A stretch of 36,486 bases of DNA. It comes from Candidatus Borkfalkia faecipullorum. GTDB taxonomy: Bacteria; Bacillota; Clostridia; Christensenellales; Borkfalkiaceae. A program made the translations under genes and the position numbers. Under the pieces are notes generated by a model. That model was not told where the DNA came from. It saw only the letters and a program-made list of their open reading frames with translations, and ran no database searches. Of this stretch, positions 22,523-31,162 are shown one piece after another. Where the stretch lies: the NCBI GenBank assembly GCA_019114245.1, contig DXFX01000045.1:1-36486 (forward strand). Direction: 5' to 3'. The stretch's first letter is position 1, and the number at the start of each line of letters is the position of its first letter.

Positions 22523-25500
22523 TCAGGACTGTCCGCCCTCTTCGGGCTGAGCTTCCTGTACGGCGGGCTCCCCTTTGCGCAGCTTTTTCACGCGCAGGAC
22601 AAGCCGCCAGATCAGCACGCCGATGCCTGCCGCCGCAATGACGTCCAGCACGATGATGATGATCTTATAGTACGCGAACCCTGCCACAAACTCTACTCCA
22701 TGCACATAACCGTTCATTCCCGCAGAATTGACGACGGTGTAAAGAATGTGGTGCGCCGCGTTGCGCGCGTAGGCCTGGTATTCGGGCCTGCCTTCGAGGG
22801 AATACTTGCTCCAGTCGACGGTGGTCAGCTTTGCGTCCCCGCCCGCCGCCAGGCACTGGTCGGTGAACATATACGAAGTGACTTCGTAGTCGGTGATGAC
22901 AAAGCCGTTGAAGCCCCACTCGTTGCGCAGCACGCCCGTGATCAGGTTGTAATTGCCGCCCGCCCAGATGGTGCCGATGCGGTTGAAGGAGGACATGATC
23001 GCCGTTGCGGCGGGCATTTCCGCCGTCTTTTTCGTATAGCCCGTGATGTTGCCCTCTGCGTCCTTCACCGCCTCGTTGTAATTGACGGTGACGGTGTTGT
23101 CCTTGATGCACATCTCAAAGGGTTTGAGATAGATCTCGCGGATGGTCTGTTCGTCCGCCCAGGTGACGAGACCGAGGTGGTCGCGGTGCGTTTCCTGGTC
23201 GTTGAGCGCGAAATGTTTGAGGTAGGCGTACATTCCCTTGGTGGCCGCGCCGTAGATGGCGGCTTTGCCCATGGCGCCGCTGATGAAGCTGTCTTCCGAG
23301 TAGTACTCGAAGTTGCGCCCTGCGAACGGCGTTCTGTGAATGTTGACGGCGGGGCCGTACCAGCCGACGACGCCGCTGTAAAGCCCGTCCTCGCCGATGC
23401 CTTCGCCCATCTGCTGGGCGTAATCGGTTTCCCACGTGCAGGCGAGCAGGTATTCGGTGGGCCACGTCATGGCCTTGTAACCGTCGCCCAGATCCACCGA
23501 GCCGTGCCCCACGACGAGGTTGAGCCCCGCAGGGCCGTCCAGATCGGTGACCTTGGGTTTGTTGATGGACTTGACTTCGGGCGAGCAGTAACCGCATTCC
23601 GCCACGAGTTTTGCAAGCTCTTTCAGGGTGATCTGGTCGAGCAGATCTTCCCACAGGGGATCGTCAAAGGAGAGGCCGCGCAGGTCGATAAGGTCGATGC
23701 CGTTCTTTTTGCCGAAGGCGTACGTTTCGCTCACTTTGCCCTCGGAAGGGTTGCCGGAGCTTTTGGAATCCAACTGCGCCTTCAGCTCGGCGGTGATGCC
23801 GTGGCTGAACTGCTTGCCGCCGATCTCCGCAGCGCTGTACGCCGAGGAAGGGGTGCCGTAGCGCAGGCCGTTATTTTCCATCACGTTCCACTTGGAACGG
23901 GACAGATAGGGAGTATCCGTCAGTTTGGCGCCGTCGAAGAGGTTGGTCACCGTGCCTTCGCCCGAAACGGTGGCGGCATACGTCGTCTTATCCGTCTGCG
24001 CCTGCTCGAACGTTCCCACAAAGGAAGCGTCCCCTGCCGCCGTCATCTTGTTTGTATCGACGGAGATATCGCCCGCTTCCGCACGCGCGGTGAGAATGTT
24101 GTTGACCGCCCTGTGCGCGTCCGAAGCCGCCGTCACAAAGTATTTGCCCTGTTCGAGGATATACGTCTTGGCGCCGTTTGCGTCGTAAGAAGTGAAATCC
24201 CTGAGATTGACCGTGATTTCCACGTTTGCGGTGCCCTGCGGCTCGATGTAGTCCGTCTTGGCAAAGCCGACGAGCACGACGGAAGATTTTTCCACGCCGT
24301 TATCCACGTCGTAACCCGTGTACGGAGCCTGCACATACACCTGCACCACTTCCTTGCCGCGCCTGTCGCCGTCGTTGAACACGTCCAGCGAAACGGTGAT
24401 GTTGCCGTCCGCGTCCGCTTCGGTCATCTCGAAGTTGCTCCAGACAAAGCTCGTATAGGAGAGCCCGTACCCGAAAGGATACAGAACGGTGGAAGCGTAG
24501 TCGTACGTACCCACTTCGGGACGGCTGCAGACAACGTCTTCGTAGCGCGTTTCATAATACTTATAGCCGACGTAGATGCCCTCGGCATAGTTGACGTAGT
24601 AGTAATCGGTGCCGTCGTAACGGTAATCGCCCATGTTCTGCGTGGCGGGAGAAGAGAAGTTGTCGTACACGAAGGTGTCCACGAGGTGGCCGGACGGAGA
24701 GATCTCGTTGCCCTCTTCATCCTCGCCGACGAGCACGTTGCCCAGCCCGTACACGCCCGTTCTGCCCGCGCCGGGCATATTCAGGACCGCCGTGATGTTC
24801 GGATAGTTTGCCACCCAGCCCAGCTCCATCGCGTTGTTGCAGTTGACGAGCAGGATGACGTCTTCAAAATTCTTGTTGAGGTAGTCGATGATCTCGAGTT
24901 CGGTGTCGTCCGGTTCGAGGTAGTGCTGGCCGGATTTGCCGCCGAACGCCGCCATGTCGCGCGCTTCGTCCGCGCCCTCGCCGCCCGTGCGGGAGAGAAC
25001 GAACATGGCCGTGGTGCCCGCAAAGCTTGCGGTGAGCTCCTTGTCCGCCGTGATGACGCTGAGCGGGACTTCGTTGATGTTCCAGTCCAGCCCCCTGCCG
25101 TAGTTGATGGAGCCGACGCCGCGGGTGTATTCCTCGCCCGAGCCTGCCCCCACAGAATAGAAATTCCACAGACGGTCGTTGACTTTCAGGCCCGCGTGCT
25201 CGAGGCCCTCGCGCAGGTTTTTGGTCAGCTCGAAGCTGCCCGAACCAGAACCAGAACCGCCGCTGACCAAATCGACCGAGGAATGGCTGAACAGGCTGAG
25301 CGTCGTCCCCTTTTTCAGGGGGAGAGTGCTGTCCTCATTTTTGAGGAGAGTGATGCCCTCCTGCGCGATCTCCGCGCAGACGCCCTCTTCAAATTCGTAC
25401 AATTCCTTGGGGCTGGAAAAGGCGCTCTTGACGTACTGGACGTCCGCGCCCAGCGTGTCGCCGCGCAGGGTGTCGTCCGTCTTGCCGATGAACTGCTCGA

Positions 25501-25612
25501 ACAGGTTGTCGAACATTCCGAGTGCAAGAATGTTGACCGTAAGCGTGAAGGCGAGGATGAGCGCCATGCCCACGGAAATGATGATGATACCGAGATTTTT
25601 GATCTTTTTCAT
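22523..25612 (-). CDS. Circularly permuted, membrane-anchored GH3 beta-glucosidase-type enzyme, 1029 aa
   Basis: The GH3 domains are in swapped order. After an N-terminal membrane helix (about 8-32) come the GH3 C-terminal alpha/beta-sandwich domain (about 75-400, ending STVLYPFGYGLSYTSF), a fibronectin-III-like domain (VSLDVFNDGDRRGKEVVQVY) and an insert. The catalytic barrel follows (about 680-930), with KVTDLDGPAGLN, NIHRTPFAGRNFEYYSED and KHFALNDQETHR. The likely nucleophile is Asp908 in GFVITDYE. A second membrane helix (IIIIVLDVIAAAGIGVLIWR) and a charged tail end the protein. It should release glucose or disaccharide from beta-glucan oligosaccharides at the cell surface. The ATG at 25612 has GGAG seven bases upstream; an in-frame GTG at 25627 does not. 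It is co-transcribed with the upstream lichenase. Confidence 0.92.
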   Translation of the reverse strand: MKKIKNLGIIIISVGMALILAFTLTVNILALGMFDNLFEQFIGKTDDTLRGDTLGADVQYVKSAFSSPKELYEFEEGVCAEIAQEGITLLKNEDSTLPLKKGTTLSLFSHSSVDLVSGGSGSGSGSFELTKNLREGLEHAGLKVNDRLWNFYSVGAGSGEEYTRGVGSINYGRGLDWNINEVPLSVITADKELTASFAGTTAMFVLSRTGGEGADEARDMAAFGGKSGQHYLEPDDTELEIIDYLNKNFEDVILLVNCNNAMELGWVANYPNITAVLNMPGAGRTGVYGLGNVLVGEDEEGNEISPSGHLVDTFVYDNFSSPATQNMGDYRYDGTDYYYVNYAEGIYVGYKYYETRYEDVVCSRPEVGTYDYASTVLYPFGYGLSYTSFVWSNFEMTEADADGNITVSLDVFNDGDRRGKEVVQVYVQAPYTGYDVDNGVEKSSVVLVGFAKTDYIEPQGTANVEITVNLRDFTSYDANGAKTYILEQGKYFVTAASDAHRAVNNILTARAEAGDISVDTNKMTAAGDASFVGTFEQAQTDKTTYAATVSGEGTVTNLFDGAKLTDTPYLSRSKWNVMENNGLRYGTPSSAYSAAEIGGKQFSHGITAELKAQLDSKSSGNPSEGKVSETYAFGKKNGIDLIDLRGLSFDDPLWEDLLDQITLKELAKLVAECGYCSPEVKSINKPKVTDLDGPAGLNLVVGHGSVDLGDGYKAMTWPTEYLLACTWETDYAQQMGEGIGEDGLYSGVVGWYGPAVNIHRTPFAGRNFEYYSEDSFISGAMGKAAIYGAATKGMYAYLKHFALNDQETHRDHLGLVTWADEQTIREIYLKPFEMCIKDNTVTVNYNEAVKDAEGNITGYTKKTAEMPAATAIMSSFNRIGTIWAGGNYNLITGVLRNEWGFNGFVITDYEVTSYMFTDQCLAAGGDAKLTTVDWSKYSLEGRPEYQAYARNAAHHILYTVVNSAGMNGYVHGVEFVAGFAYYKIIIIVLDVIAAAGIGVLIWRLVLRVKKLRKGEPAVQEAQPEEGGQS

Positions 25613-25627
25613 GTCTTTTCTCCGCAC

Positions 25628-25652
25628 GGCGGAAGGCTGTACGCCCTCCGCC
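25628..25652 (-). other. Intercistronic hairpin between lichenase and GH3 genes
   Basis: A 9-bp stem (25628-25636 with 25644-25652, one G-U pair) with a 7-base loop lies just before the GH3 ribosome binding site. There is no T-run, so it is not a terminator. It may set relative mRNA stability or translation of the two genes. Confidence 0.5.
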
Positions 25653-25661
25653 GCCTTGCCT

Positions 25662-28058
25662 TTATGCCTGTGCCTTGCTGAAAGCGAATCCGCTCAGCGT
25701 GACGTCGCCCGCCGCCGCGGCAAGCGCTTCGGTATTGTCGGTGTTGGAATCGAGATACACGAGAATGTTTTTCACCGCGCCCTGTGCGCCTTCCCCGTTG
25801 TAGGTGATGGTGAGCGTGACCGTTTCGCCCGCGTCCACGGTGACAAACGTGCCGCCCCAGGTGGTATCCGTGCGCAGATCGCTGCCGCCCGTGCAGGTCG
25901 CGGAAACGTTGCAGGCGTCCGTTTGAGAGCCGGAGCCCGTGGAAACAACATTTGTTCCCTGAATGTCCACGCGCACCTGCACCGCCGCATCGCCGTTGTT
26001 GGCGATGGTCACCGTGAAGGTGTCGTTGCCCGCCGCATACGAGGAGATGTCCGCCTGAATGTTGGCCCAGCCCTGCGTGAGCCCGTTGTACGTGACGTTG
26101 ACGCTTTCAGACGCGACGCCCGAGTTGCTGACCGTGTAGCCCAGCTGCGAAGTGAACGCGAGGGCGGAGCCATCCGCCGGGATTTCGGGTTCGTCGGGGT
26201 CGGGTTCGTCGGGAACGTCCACGCTCCCCTCGCCGCTGAATTCAACGGCGGAGAAAGTGACGTCGCCGCTGTGGGTGGCCGTGTCGCCATGCACGGAGGA
26301 ATCCATCATGATCTGCAGGCTTTCGGGGCCTTTGGACGTATCGTAGGTGACTTCCAGCTCGGAAGTTGCGCCCGCCGCGATGGTGAAGGTGGAGCCGCCC
26401 CATTCGAGGTCGGTGTTCGCAGCCGCGCCGTCCTGCGTTGCGGAGAGGTTGCAGACCTTGGTGTTTGCGTTCACCTGCGTTTTGGAAACGATGTCCACGC
26501 GCAGGGTGACGGTTTCCGTGCCGTTGTTTTTCACCGTCATGGAGAGCACGTTTTTGTCGCTTGCGATGGCGGTGATGTCCGCGCTGATGTTCTTATAACT
26601 TGCACCCGTTATCGCGGAATAGGTGACGTTCATGGAATTTGTTTCCGCGTCCGTGTTGATGGTGTAGCCCGCCAGGCCGAGGTCGCCCTCAAACACGACG
26701 TTGGTGTCGTTGATGAGAATGCCGTCGTTGTGGCTTTCGGGTTCTTCGGGGATGACGACTTCGCCCTGCTTTGCAAACTTGAAGTCGCTGACCGTGACGT
26801 CGCCCGAATGGGTGGTTGACGTGGCGCGCGCGGAATCGATCATGAGTTCGACGTTGTTGGCGACGCCCTCATACTTGATCTCCACTTCCACGCTTTCGCC
26901 CGCGGGAACGTCCACGAAGGAGCCGTCTCCCGGCTTGGTTTCCAGAAGCTGACCGTTGCCGAAGCCGTAGGAGTTGATGGTAGAGCTTGTGCTGCGCACG
27001 TTGACGCGCACGTTGACCGTCTCTTCCCCGTTGTTGGTGAGGGTGAAGTGCAGCCAGTTTTTATCGGCGGAGACGGTGTCCGTCATCGTCTTGACGTTTT
27101 TGTAGGAATTGCCCGCCACGTCCGTATAGGTGACGTTGGCGGAAGTGCCTTCCGTGGTGACGTTGTACACGCCCGCGTCGCTGCTTTCAAAGGCGGTTTC
27201 GAGGGCGGGGATCTGCGTCCAGTCTCCCGTAAACTCTTCCACGTCCACCTTTTCGGGGAGCTCGCCGATGGGCGTTGCGGAGGTCTTGATCCACTGGTAC
27301 TCCGCGCACTGGTCGTCAGGGTTTTCAAACTTGCCCATCCAGCCTTCCGCTTTTTCCGTACCGCACCAGTAGTTCATCAGGATCCTGCCCGGCGTGGAAG
27401 GGAGCGGGTTCTTCTCCGTCGCTTCCACCTTATAGACGGGCTTGCCGTCCACAAACCAGACGATGTAATCTTCCGTCCAGCGATAGCCGTAGTTGTGGAA
27501 ATCCTCGCTCGCGTCAAAGCCGAGGTCGATCTTCTTTTCATGGCCTCCCACGCCGTCCACATAGTAGTTGAACTGTACCTGCGTGGTGTCGTTGCCCAGA
27601 AATTCGATGTCTACTTCGTCCCAGGGATTGGGATCGCCGTTTTCGTCCAGGTCGTAATCGCCCGTGCAGGTAAAGAAGGCGCTGCAGGTGCCGTTTTTGC
27701 CCGAAGGTTTCATGCGGACTTCAAAGTCGCCGTACCCGAAATACTGATAGGTGCGTCCCTCGCCGCCGAAATAGCCGTCGTTCGTCTCCATAGAGCCGTC
27801 GGGATTTTCGGTGATGCTCAGGTTCATGGCGCCGTTCTCATAGGTGACGTTGTCGTCTTTCCAGAAAGTGTTGAACACGTCCTCGTTGGTCCAGCCGTCG
27901 GACGCGAACACGGTCTCCGCCTCCCCCTTGCTGAAATCGGCAAGCACGGTGCCGTTCAACGGTTCATCCGTCAATTTCTGCGAGCAAGCGGTCAGCATTG
28001 CCGCAGATGACAATGTCAGCGCGACCGCCGACAAAATTGCCAAAGCTCTCCTTTTCAT
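25662..28058 (-). CDS. GH16 lichenase lipoprotein with three C-terminal repeated modules, 798 aa
   Basis: A signal peptide with lipobox LTAC (Cys25) is followed by a GH16 catalytic domain (about 35-262). The active-site strand DEVDIEFLGNDTTQVQFNYY holds Glu148 (nucleophile) and Glu152 (acid/base). It closely resembles Bacillus lichenases, which cut beta-1,4 bonds next to beta-1,3 bonds in mixed-linkage glucan. Three related beta-sandwich-like modules follow (about 285-432, 455-609, 631-798). Each has an NVTY opening, an NNG(D/E/T) turn, RV(D/N)(I/V) and a closing GDVT. Acidic Pro/Glu linkers separate them. They are probably carbohydrate-binding, but I do not recognise the family. AGGAGG precedes the ATG. 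Its promoter also serves the GH3 gene. Confidence 0.93.
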   Translation of the reverse strand: MKRRALAILSAVALTLSSAAMLTACSQKLTDEPLNGTVLADFSKGEAETVFASDGWTNEDVFNTFWKDDNVTYENGAMNLSITENPDGSMETNDGYFGGEGRTYQYFGYGDFEVRMKPSGKNGTCSAFFTCTGDYDLDENGDPNPWDEVDIEFLGNDTTQVQFNYYVDGVGGHEKKIDLGFDASEDFHNYGYRWTEDYIVWFVDGKPVYKVEATEKNPLPSTPGRILMNYWCGTEKAEGWMGKFENPDDQCAEYQWIKTSATPIGELPEKVDVEEFTGDWTQIPALETAFESSDAGVYNVTTEGTSANVTYTDVAGNSYKNVKTMTDTVSADKNWLHFTLTNNGEETVNVRVNVRSTSSTINSYGFGNGQLLETKPGDGSFVDVPAGESVEVEIKYEGVANNVELMIDSARATSTTHSGDVTVSDFKFAKQGEVVIPEEPESHNDGILINDTNVVFEGDLGLAGYTINTDAETNSMNVTYSAITGASYKNISADITAIASDKNVLSMTVKNNGTETVTLRVDIVSKTQVNANTKVCNLSATQDGAAANTDLEWGGSTFTIAAGATSELEVTYDTSKGPESLQIMMDSSVHGDTATHSGDVTFSAVEFSGEGSVDVPDEPDPDEPEIPADGSALAFTSQLGYTVSNSGVASESVNVTYNGLTQGWANIQADISSYAAGNDTFTVTIANNGDAAVQVRVDIQGTNVVSTGSGSQTDACNVSATCTGGSDLRTDTTWGGTFVTVDAGETVTLTITYNGEGAQGAVKNILVYLDSNTDNTEALAAAAGDVTLSGFAFSKAQA

Positions 28059-28105
28059 AATTTCCTCCTATCTTGCGGGCATTTTCCGCCCTTTCTTACA
28101 ATTTG

Positions 28106-28133
28106 AGTATAACAGAGAATTTACCCCTGTCAA
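28106..28133 (-). promoter_or_regulatory. Promoter of the lichenase-GH3 operon
   Basis: A perfect TTGACA -35 (28128-28133), a 16-bp spacer and TATACT (28106-28111) preceded by TGT, an extended -10. It lies between the stop of the second lichenase gene and the ATG of the modular lichenase. Confidence 0.85.
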
Positions 28134-28163
28134 TGCGCATTCCTCGGATTGCAATTTTTTTAC

Positions 28164-28937
28164 CTATTCTGCATCCGCCGCCCTGTAGCCGATCCACTTG
28201 TATTCGGCGGAGGCGATGGGATACACGCCGTCGAACACGCCCGACCAGTCGCCCACGTTTTCTTTCTTTCCCGGCCAGGCGTTGATCATGATGTGCGCGG
28301 GCGTGACGGGGATATTTTCCGTCGCGCGGTACACGGGCTTTCCGTCCACGTACCAGACGATCTCCCCTTCGCCCCAGAAAAATCCGTATTCGTGGAACTC
28401 CTTGGACGCATCGTAGCCGAGTTTATACAGATACTCGTGATGTCCCTCGCCGTTCGTATAATAATTGAACTGCACCTGCGTGGTATCGTTGCCCAGAAAT
28501 TCGATGTCGATCTCGTCCCAGGGATTCCCGTCCGAAGGCCCCGTGTAGGTAAAGAGAGAACTGACCACGCCGTCCTTTTTCACCGCCTTCATGCACACGG
28601 AAAAATACCCGTACCCGTAAAAGGCGTCGGAACGGTATTCCCCCGCATAGTTTGTGCCGTTTTCCTGCGAAAAAGCCAGCTCCACCACCTTTTTTTCCGC
28701 AATGTAGCGGACGTGGTCCCAACGCCACACGCAGTCGAACATTCCGCCGTTGGCCCAGTTGGAAGCGCGGAAGTTATTGCTCAGACCCTGCGTAAAGTCT
28801 GCGATCTTGTCGTTGACTCCCGAATAATCCTCGCCGAGAGAACTTGTGTCTCCGGGCGCCTGCGCCGCAGGCACGCACGCCGCAAGCGCAAAAAGCAGGG
28901 CAAGCCCTGCCACCAGAACAGAAAAGAACTTTTTCAT
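28164..28937 (-). CDS. GH16 lichenase (beta-1,3-1,4-glucanase) lipoprotein, 257 aa
   Basis: A signal peptide with lipobox LAAC (Cys21) precedes a single GH16 domain. The active-site strand DEIDIEFLGNDTTQVQFNYY holds Glu142 and Glu146. That strand and the later PAHIMINAWPG and IASAEYKWIGY parallel Bacillus lichenase almost throughout. It should be anchored outside the membrane and cut mixed-linkage glucan. It is a paralogue of the modular lichenase downstream but has no extra modules. The start at 28937 has AGAGGGTG upstream; the frame stays open much further upstream, but that sequence lies in the antisense-free shadow of the kinase gene and beyond the promoter. No clear terminator follows it. 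Confidence 0.94.
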   Translation of the reverse strand: MKKFFSVLVAGLALLFALAACVPAAQAPGDTSSLGEDYSGVNDKIADFTQGLSNNFRASNWANGGMFDCVWRWDHVRYIAEKKVVELAFSQENGTNYAGEYRSDAFYGYGYFSVCMKAVKKDGVVSSLFTYTGPSDGNPWDEIDIEFLGNDTTQVQFNYYTNGEGHHEYLYKLGYDASKEFHEYGFFWGEGEIVWYVDGKPVYRATENIPVTPAHIMINAWPGKKENVGDWSGVFDGVYPIASAEYKWIGYRAADAE

Positions 28938-28959
28938 GATTTCACCCTCTTTTTCCTGT

Positions 28960-28988
28960 ATTATAAAGGCGGGACCGACCTTTGTCAA
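28960..28988 (-). promoter_or_regulatory. Full-consensus promoter of the short lichenase gene
   Basis: TTGACA (28983-28988), a 17-bp spacer and TATAAT (28960-28965) on the minus strand, an exact match to the vegetative consensus. An inverted repeat is woven around the boxes, so the promoter is probably regulated. Confidence 0.92.
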
Positions 28989-28997
28989 TCCCGCCTT
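28966..28997 (-). promoter_or_regulatory. 9-bp inverted repeat straddling the -35 box (candidate operator)
   Basis: AAGGCGGGA (28966-28974) and TCCCGCCTT (28989-28997) are perfect inverted repeats 14 bp apart. One arm abuts the -35 box; the other fills the spacer up to the -10. As RNA it could also form a hairpin ending kinase transcription, though only three T follow. A repressor site fits the position best, but no binder is known. Confidence 0.55.
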
Positions 28998-29014
28998 CTC
29001 AAACTGCGTTTTTT

Positions 29015-30382
29015 TTACTTGTTTTGCGCATCGGGAAAGAGAATGGTCAGCCTGAAAATGCCGCCCGACACGTTGACCTTCATTTCCCCGCCGTACTTGC
29101 GCACGATCATGCGCATACTGCGCATCCCGAACCCGTGGTACCACTTGTCCTCTTTGGTGGTGGGCAGCAGTCCGTCCCTGGCGGCGCGCTGCCCTTCGTA
29201 GAAGTTTTCCTCCTGCACGAGCACCATCCCCTCGTGCGTTTTGATGACCACGTTGATCACCCGCTTTGCCTTGTCCGAAAGCATTGTCACCGCTTCCAGG
29301 GCGTTGTCGATCATGTTCCCGAACAGGCAATACAGATCGCCGCCCTGCATAAAGGAGAGCTTTGCCCCGTCCGCCATGCAGGAAAAGCGGATGCCGTTCT
29401 GTTCGCAATACAAACTCTTTTCTGTGAACAGGACGTTGAGAAGAGGGTTGCCCGTCTCCGTCTTTGCGTCGTAAATGGAGATCGCTTCCTGAATGTCCTT
29501 CACGTCCTCGCCCGTGATGGAGCCGCGCTCGGCGAGAAGGGCGTTGATCTTGTAGCGGATGTCGTGGCACTTGACGTTGATCATGTCGATGGTGTCCTTG
29601 GACATCTCGTACTGCTTTTCCCCCTGCCGCACGGCATATTGCAGCTGTTCCACCTCGCGTTTGAGCTGGTTTTCGTCGATGGTCTTTTCGATGAGCAGCA
29701 GGACGATGCCGCAGCACAGCACGGAAAAGATATTGCCCGTCTCCCGCAGGACAAAATAGGCGAACACGTCGTACGCATTTTCGCGCGGACCGCTGAGCGT
29801 TGCAAAAAACACGTCCTCCGCCGAACACAGGATGACGGTGATGCAGAGCACGACGACGGAAATGGTGAGCAGACGGAAATCCAGCCTGCTTTCGCGCAGA
29901 CGGCGCGTGAGCTTGCGGATCAAGAAAAAGTACAGCGCCGCCACCATCGCAACAAAAAAGAGGTCGTACACCACCCTGTACGCGATCTCCGTCCAGGCGC
30001 GCACGACGCCCGTCTGTTCGCCTAAGCACCAGAAAATGAGAAAGGTCTTGTAGGCGAAGTTCTGCGCCGCATAGGCAAGCGAACAGCACAGAATGACTTT
30101 TTTCGTCGATTCGGCAAAACACAGGCGTATATGCAGCACGGAGAGGGCAAACAGCGCGAGATAAATGAGGATCCTCCCCCACACCGTCTCGCCCACATAC
30201 ACGTACAGAAAGGCAAGGGCAAACCCGCAGAGGGCGACGGCGGCAAATCCGCCGAAAAAGCGCAGCGCCCAGTATTTTGCGCGTTCCAGTGAAAATGTGA
30301 CGATAAAATAAAAGACGTACAGCTCGACGAGAAATTCGAGAATGACGCGCAGATACAGGCGCACTGCTTCGGTTAAGATCAT
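29015..30382 (-). CDS. Sensor histidine kinase, GHKL type (AgrC-like), 455 aa
   Basis: About six or seven membrane helices fill residues 1-235, with a short extracytoplasmic loop set and no PAS or HAMP domain. A coiled linker leads to the phosphoacceptor His273 in NVKCHDIRYKIN. The ATPase has an N-box GNMIDNALEAV and a G-box GFGMRSMRMIVRKYGG, the arrangement of kinases that pair with LytTR regulators. The ATG shares one base with the stop of the regulator gene (TAATG), with GGGAGG upstream. Many relatives sense peptides, but no peptide gene is visible here. The next genes encode beta-glucanases, so a role in glucan sensing is only positional inference. Confidence 0.92.
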   Translation of the reverse strand: MILTEAVRLYLRVILEFLVELYVFYFIVTFSLERAKYWALRFFGGFAAVALCGFALAFLYVYVGETVWGRILIYLALFALSVLHIRLCFAESTKKVILCCSLAYAAQNFAYKTFLIFWCLGEQTGVVRAWTEIAYRVVYDLFFVAMVAALYFFLIRKLTRRLRESRLDFRLLTISVVVLCITVILCSAEDVFFATLSGPRENAYDVFAYFVLRETGNIFSVLCCGIVLLLIEKTIDENQLKREVEQLQYAVRQGEKQYEMSKDTIDMINVKCHDIRYKINALLAERGSITGEDVKDIQEAISIYDAKTETGNPLLNVLFTEKSLYCEQNGIRFSCMADGAKLSFMQGGDLYCLFGNMIDNALEAVTMLSDKAKRVINVVIKTHEGMVLVQEENFYEGQRAARDGLLPTTKEDKWYHGFGMRSMRMIVRKYGGEMKVNVSGGIFRLTILFPDAQNK

Positions 30383-31095
30383 TATTTGCCTCCCGTATTG
30401 GCAAACCAGTTGGCAAGAGCGGCAAGAAAGGCCGCGCGCTTGGGTCGGCTGATCTGCAGCGTGCGGTTGCCCACCTGCACGTCCGACCCCTTGACCTTGA
30501 CAACGAACTTCGGATTGACCAGATAACAGTTGTTGCAGCGCAGAAATCCGTATTCGCTGAGCTGCTGTTCGACGTTGGAAAGTACGCCCGTCATCTCGAT
30601 GACGTCGTCCACGAGATGATAGTAAAGGCGGTGGCGGATGATCTCCACATACATCAGCTTGTCCGTGGAAATGTGGCACAGCCCGCCCGGAAGGGAGAGA
30701 GTGATGCTGCGCTCCTCGTTCATCACGTACACGTCCAGCGCCTTTTCAAACTTCATGTAAAAATCGTAATAGCTGACAGGCTTGACGAGAAAGCTCACCG
30801 CGTCCACTTCGTACCCGCGCTGCGCATACTGCACCAGATTGGTGATAAAAATGATGGAAACCGTCTTGTCCAGCTTGCGCAGTTCCACGGAAGCGTCCAT
30901 GCCGTTCATCTGCGGCATCTGGATATCCATGAACACCACGGCGTACACCGCTTTGTACTCTGCGAGGAATTGGACGGCGGTGGAAAAACGCACCACCTCG
31001 AATTCCTGCCCCGATTCGCGGGAGTACCTGTCTATGTACGAGCAAAGCAATTCGGCAGCCTTGTCCTCGTCTTCGACCACGGCGATCCTCTTCAT
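30382..31095 (-). CDS. LytTR-family response regulator, 237 aa
   Basis: The receiver domain (1-120) has acidic residues near EDED, the phosphoacceptor Asp57 in VVFMDIQMPQMNG, and the Lys in SFLVKPVSYYDF. The C-terminal LytTR DNA-binding domain (about 130-235) shows KLMYVEIIRHRLYYHL, FLRCNNCYLVNPKFV and LQISRPKRAAF. It should be phosphorylated by the adjacent kinase and bind paired direct repeats near promoters. GGGGGG precedes the ATG at 31095. It is the first gene of this two-gene unit, behind its own promoter. Confidence 0.94.
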   Translation of the reverse strand: MKRIAVVEDEDKAAELLCSYIDRYSRESGQEFEVVRFSTAVQFLAEYKAVYAVVFMDIQMPQMNGMDASVELRKLDKTVSIIFITNLVQYAQRGYEVDAVSFLVKPVSYYDFYMKFEKALDVYVMNEERSITLSLPGGLCHISTDKLMYVEIIRHRLYYHLVDDVIEMTGVLSNVEQQLSEYGFLRCNNCYLVNPKFVVKVKGSDVQVGNRTLQISRPKRAAFLAALANWFANTGGK

Positions 31096-31125
31096 ATTTT
31101 TCCCCCCTCTCTCTTTCTTGCCCCG

Positions 31126-31154
31126 ATTATAACACGCGCGGGCGCATTTGTAAA
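31126..31154 (-). promoter_or_regulatory. Promoter of the LytTR regulator-kinase operon
   Basis: TTTACA (31149-31154), a 17-bp spacer and a perfect TATAAT (31126-31131) preceded by TGT, an extended -10. It starts right after the terminator of the upstream operon. Confidence 0.88.
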
Positions 31155-31162
31155 GGTTTTTG

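Noticed and set aside
22292..25681. Very long plus-strand open frame opposite the GH3 gene
   Set aside because: It is an antisense shadow of the GH3 codons. The minus strand gives a protein with GH3 motifs, a ribosome binding site and a terminator; the plus frame gives none and also crosses the riboswitch.
28164..30503. One long gene covering the short lichenase and continuing through the kinase region
   Set aside because: Upstream of 28937 the frame runs through a full-consensus promoter and then out of frame with the kinase gene; a signal peptide starts cleanly at 28937.
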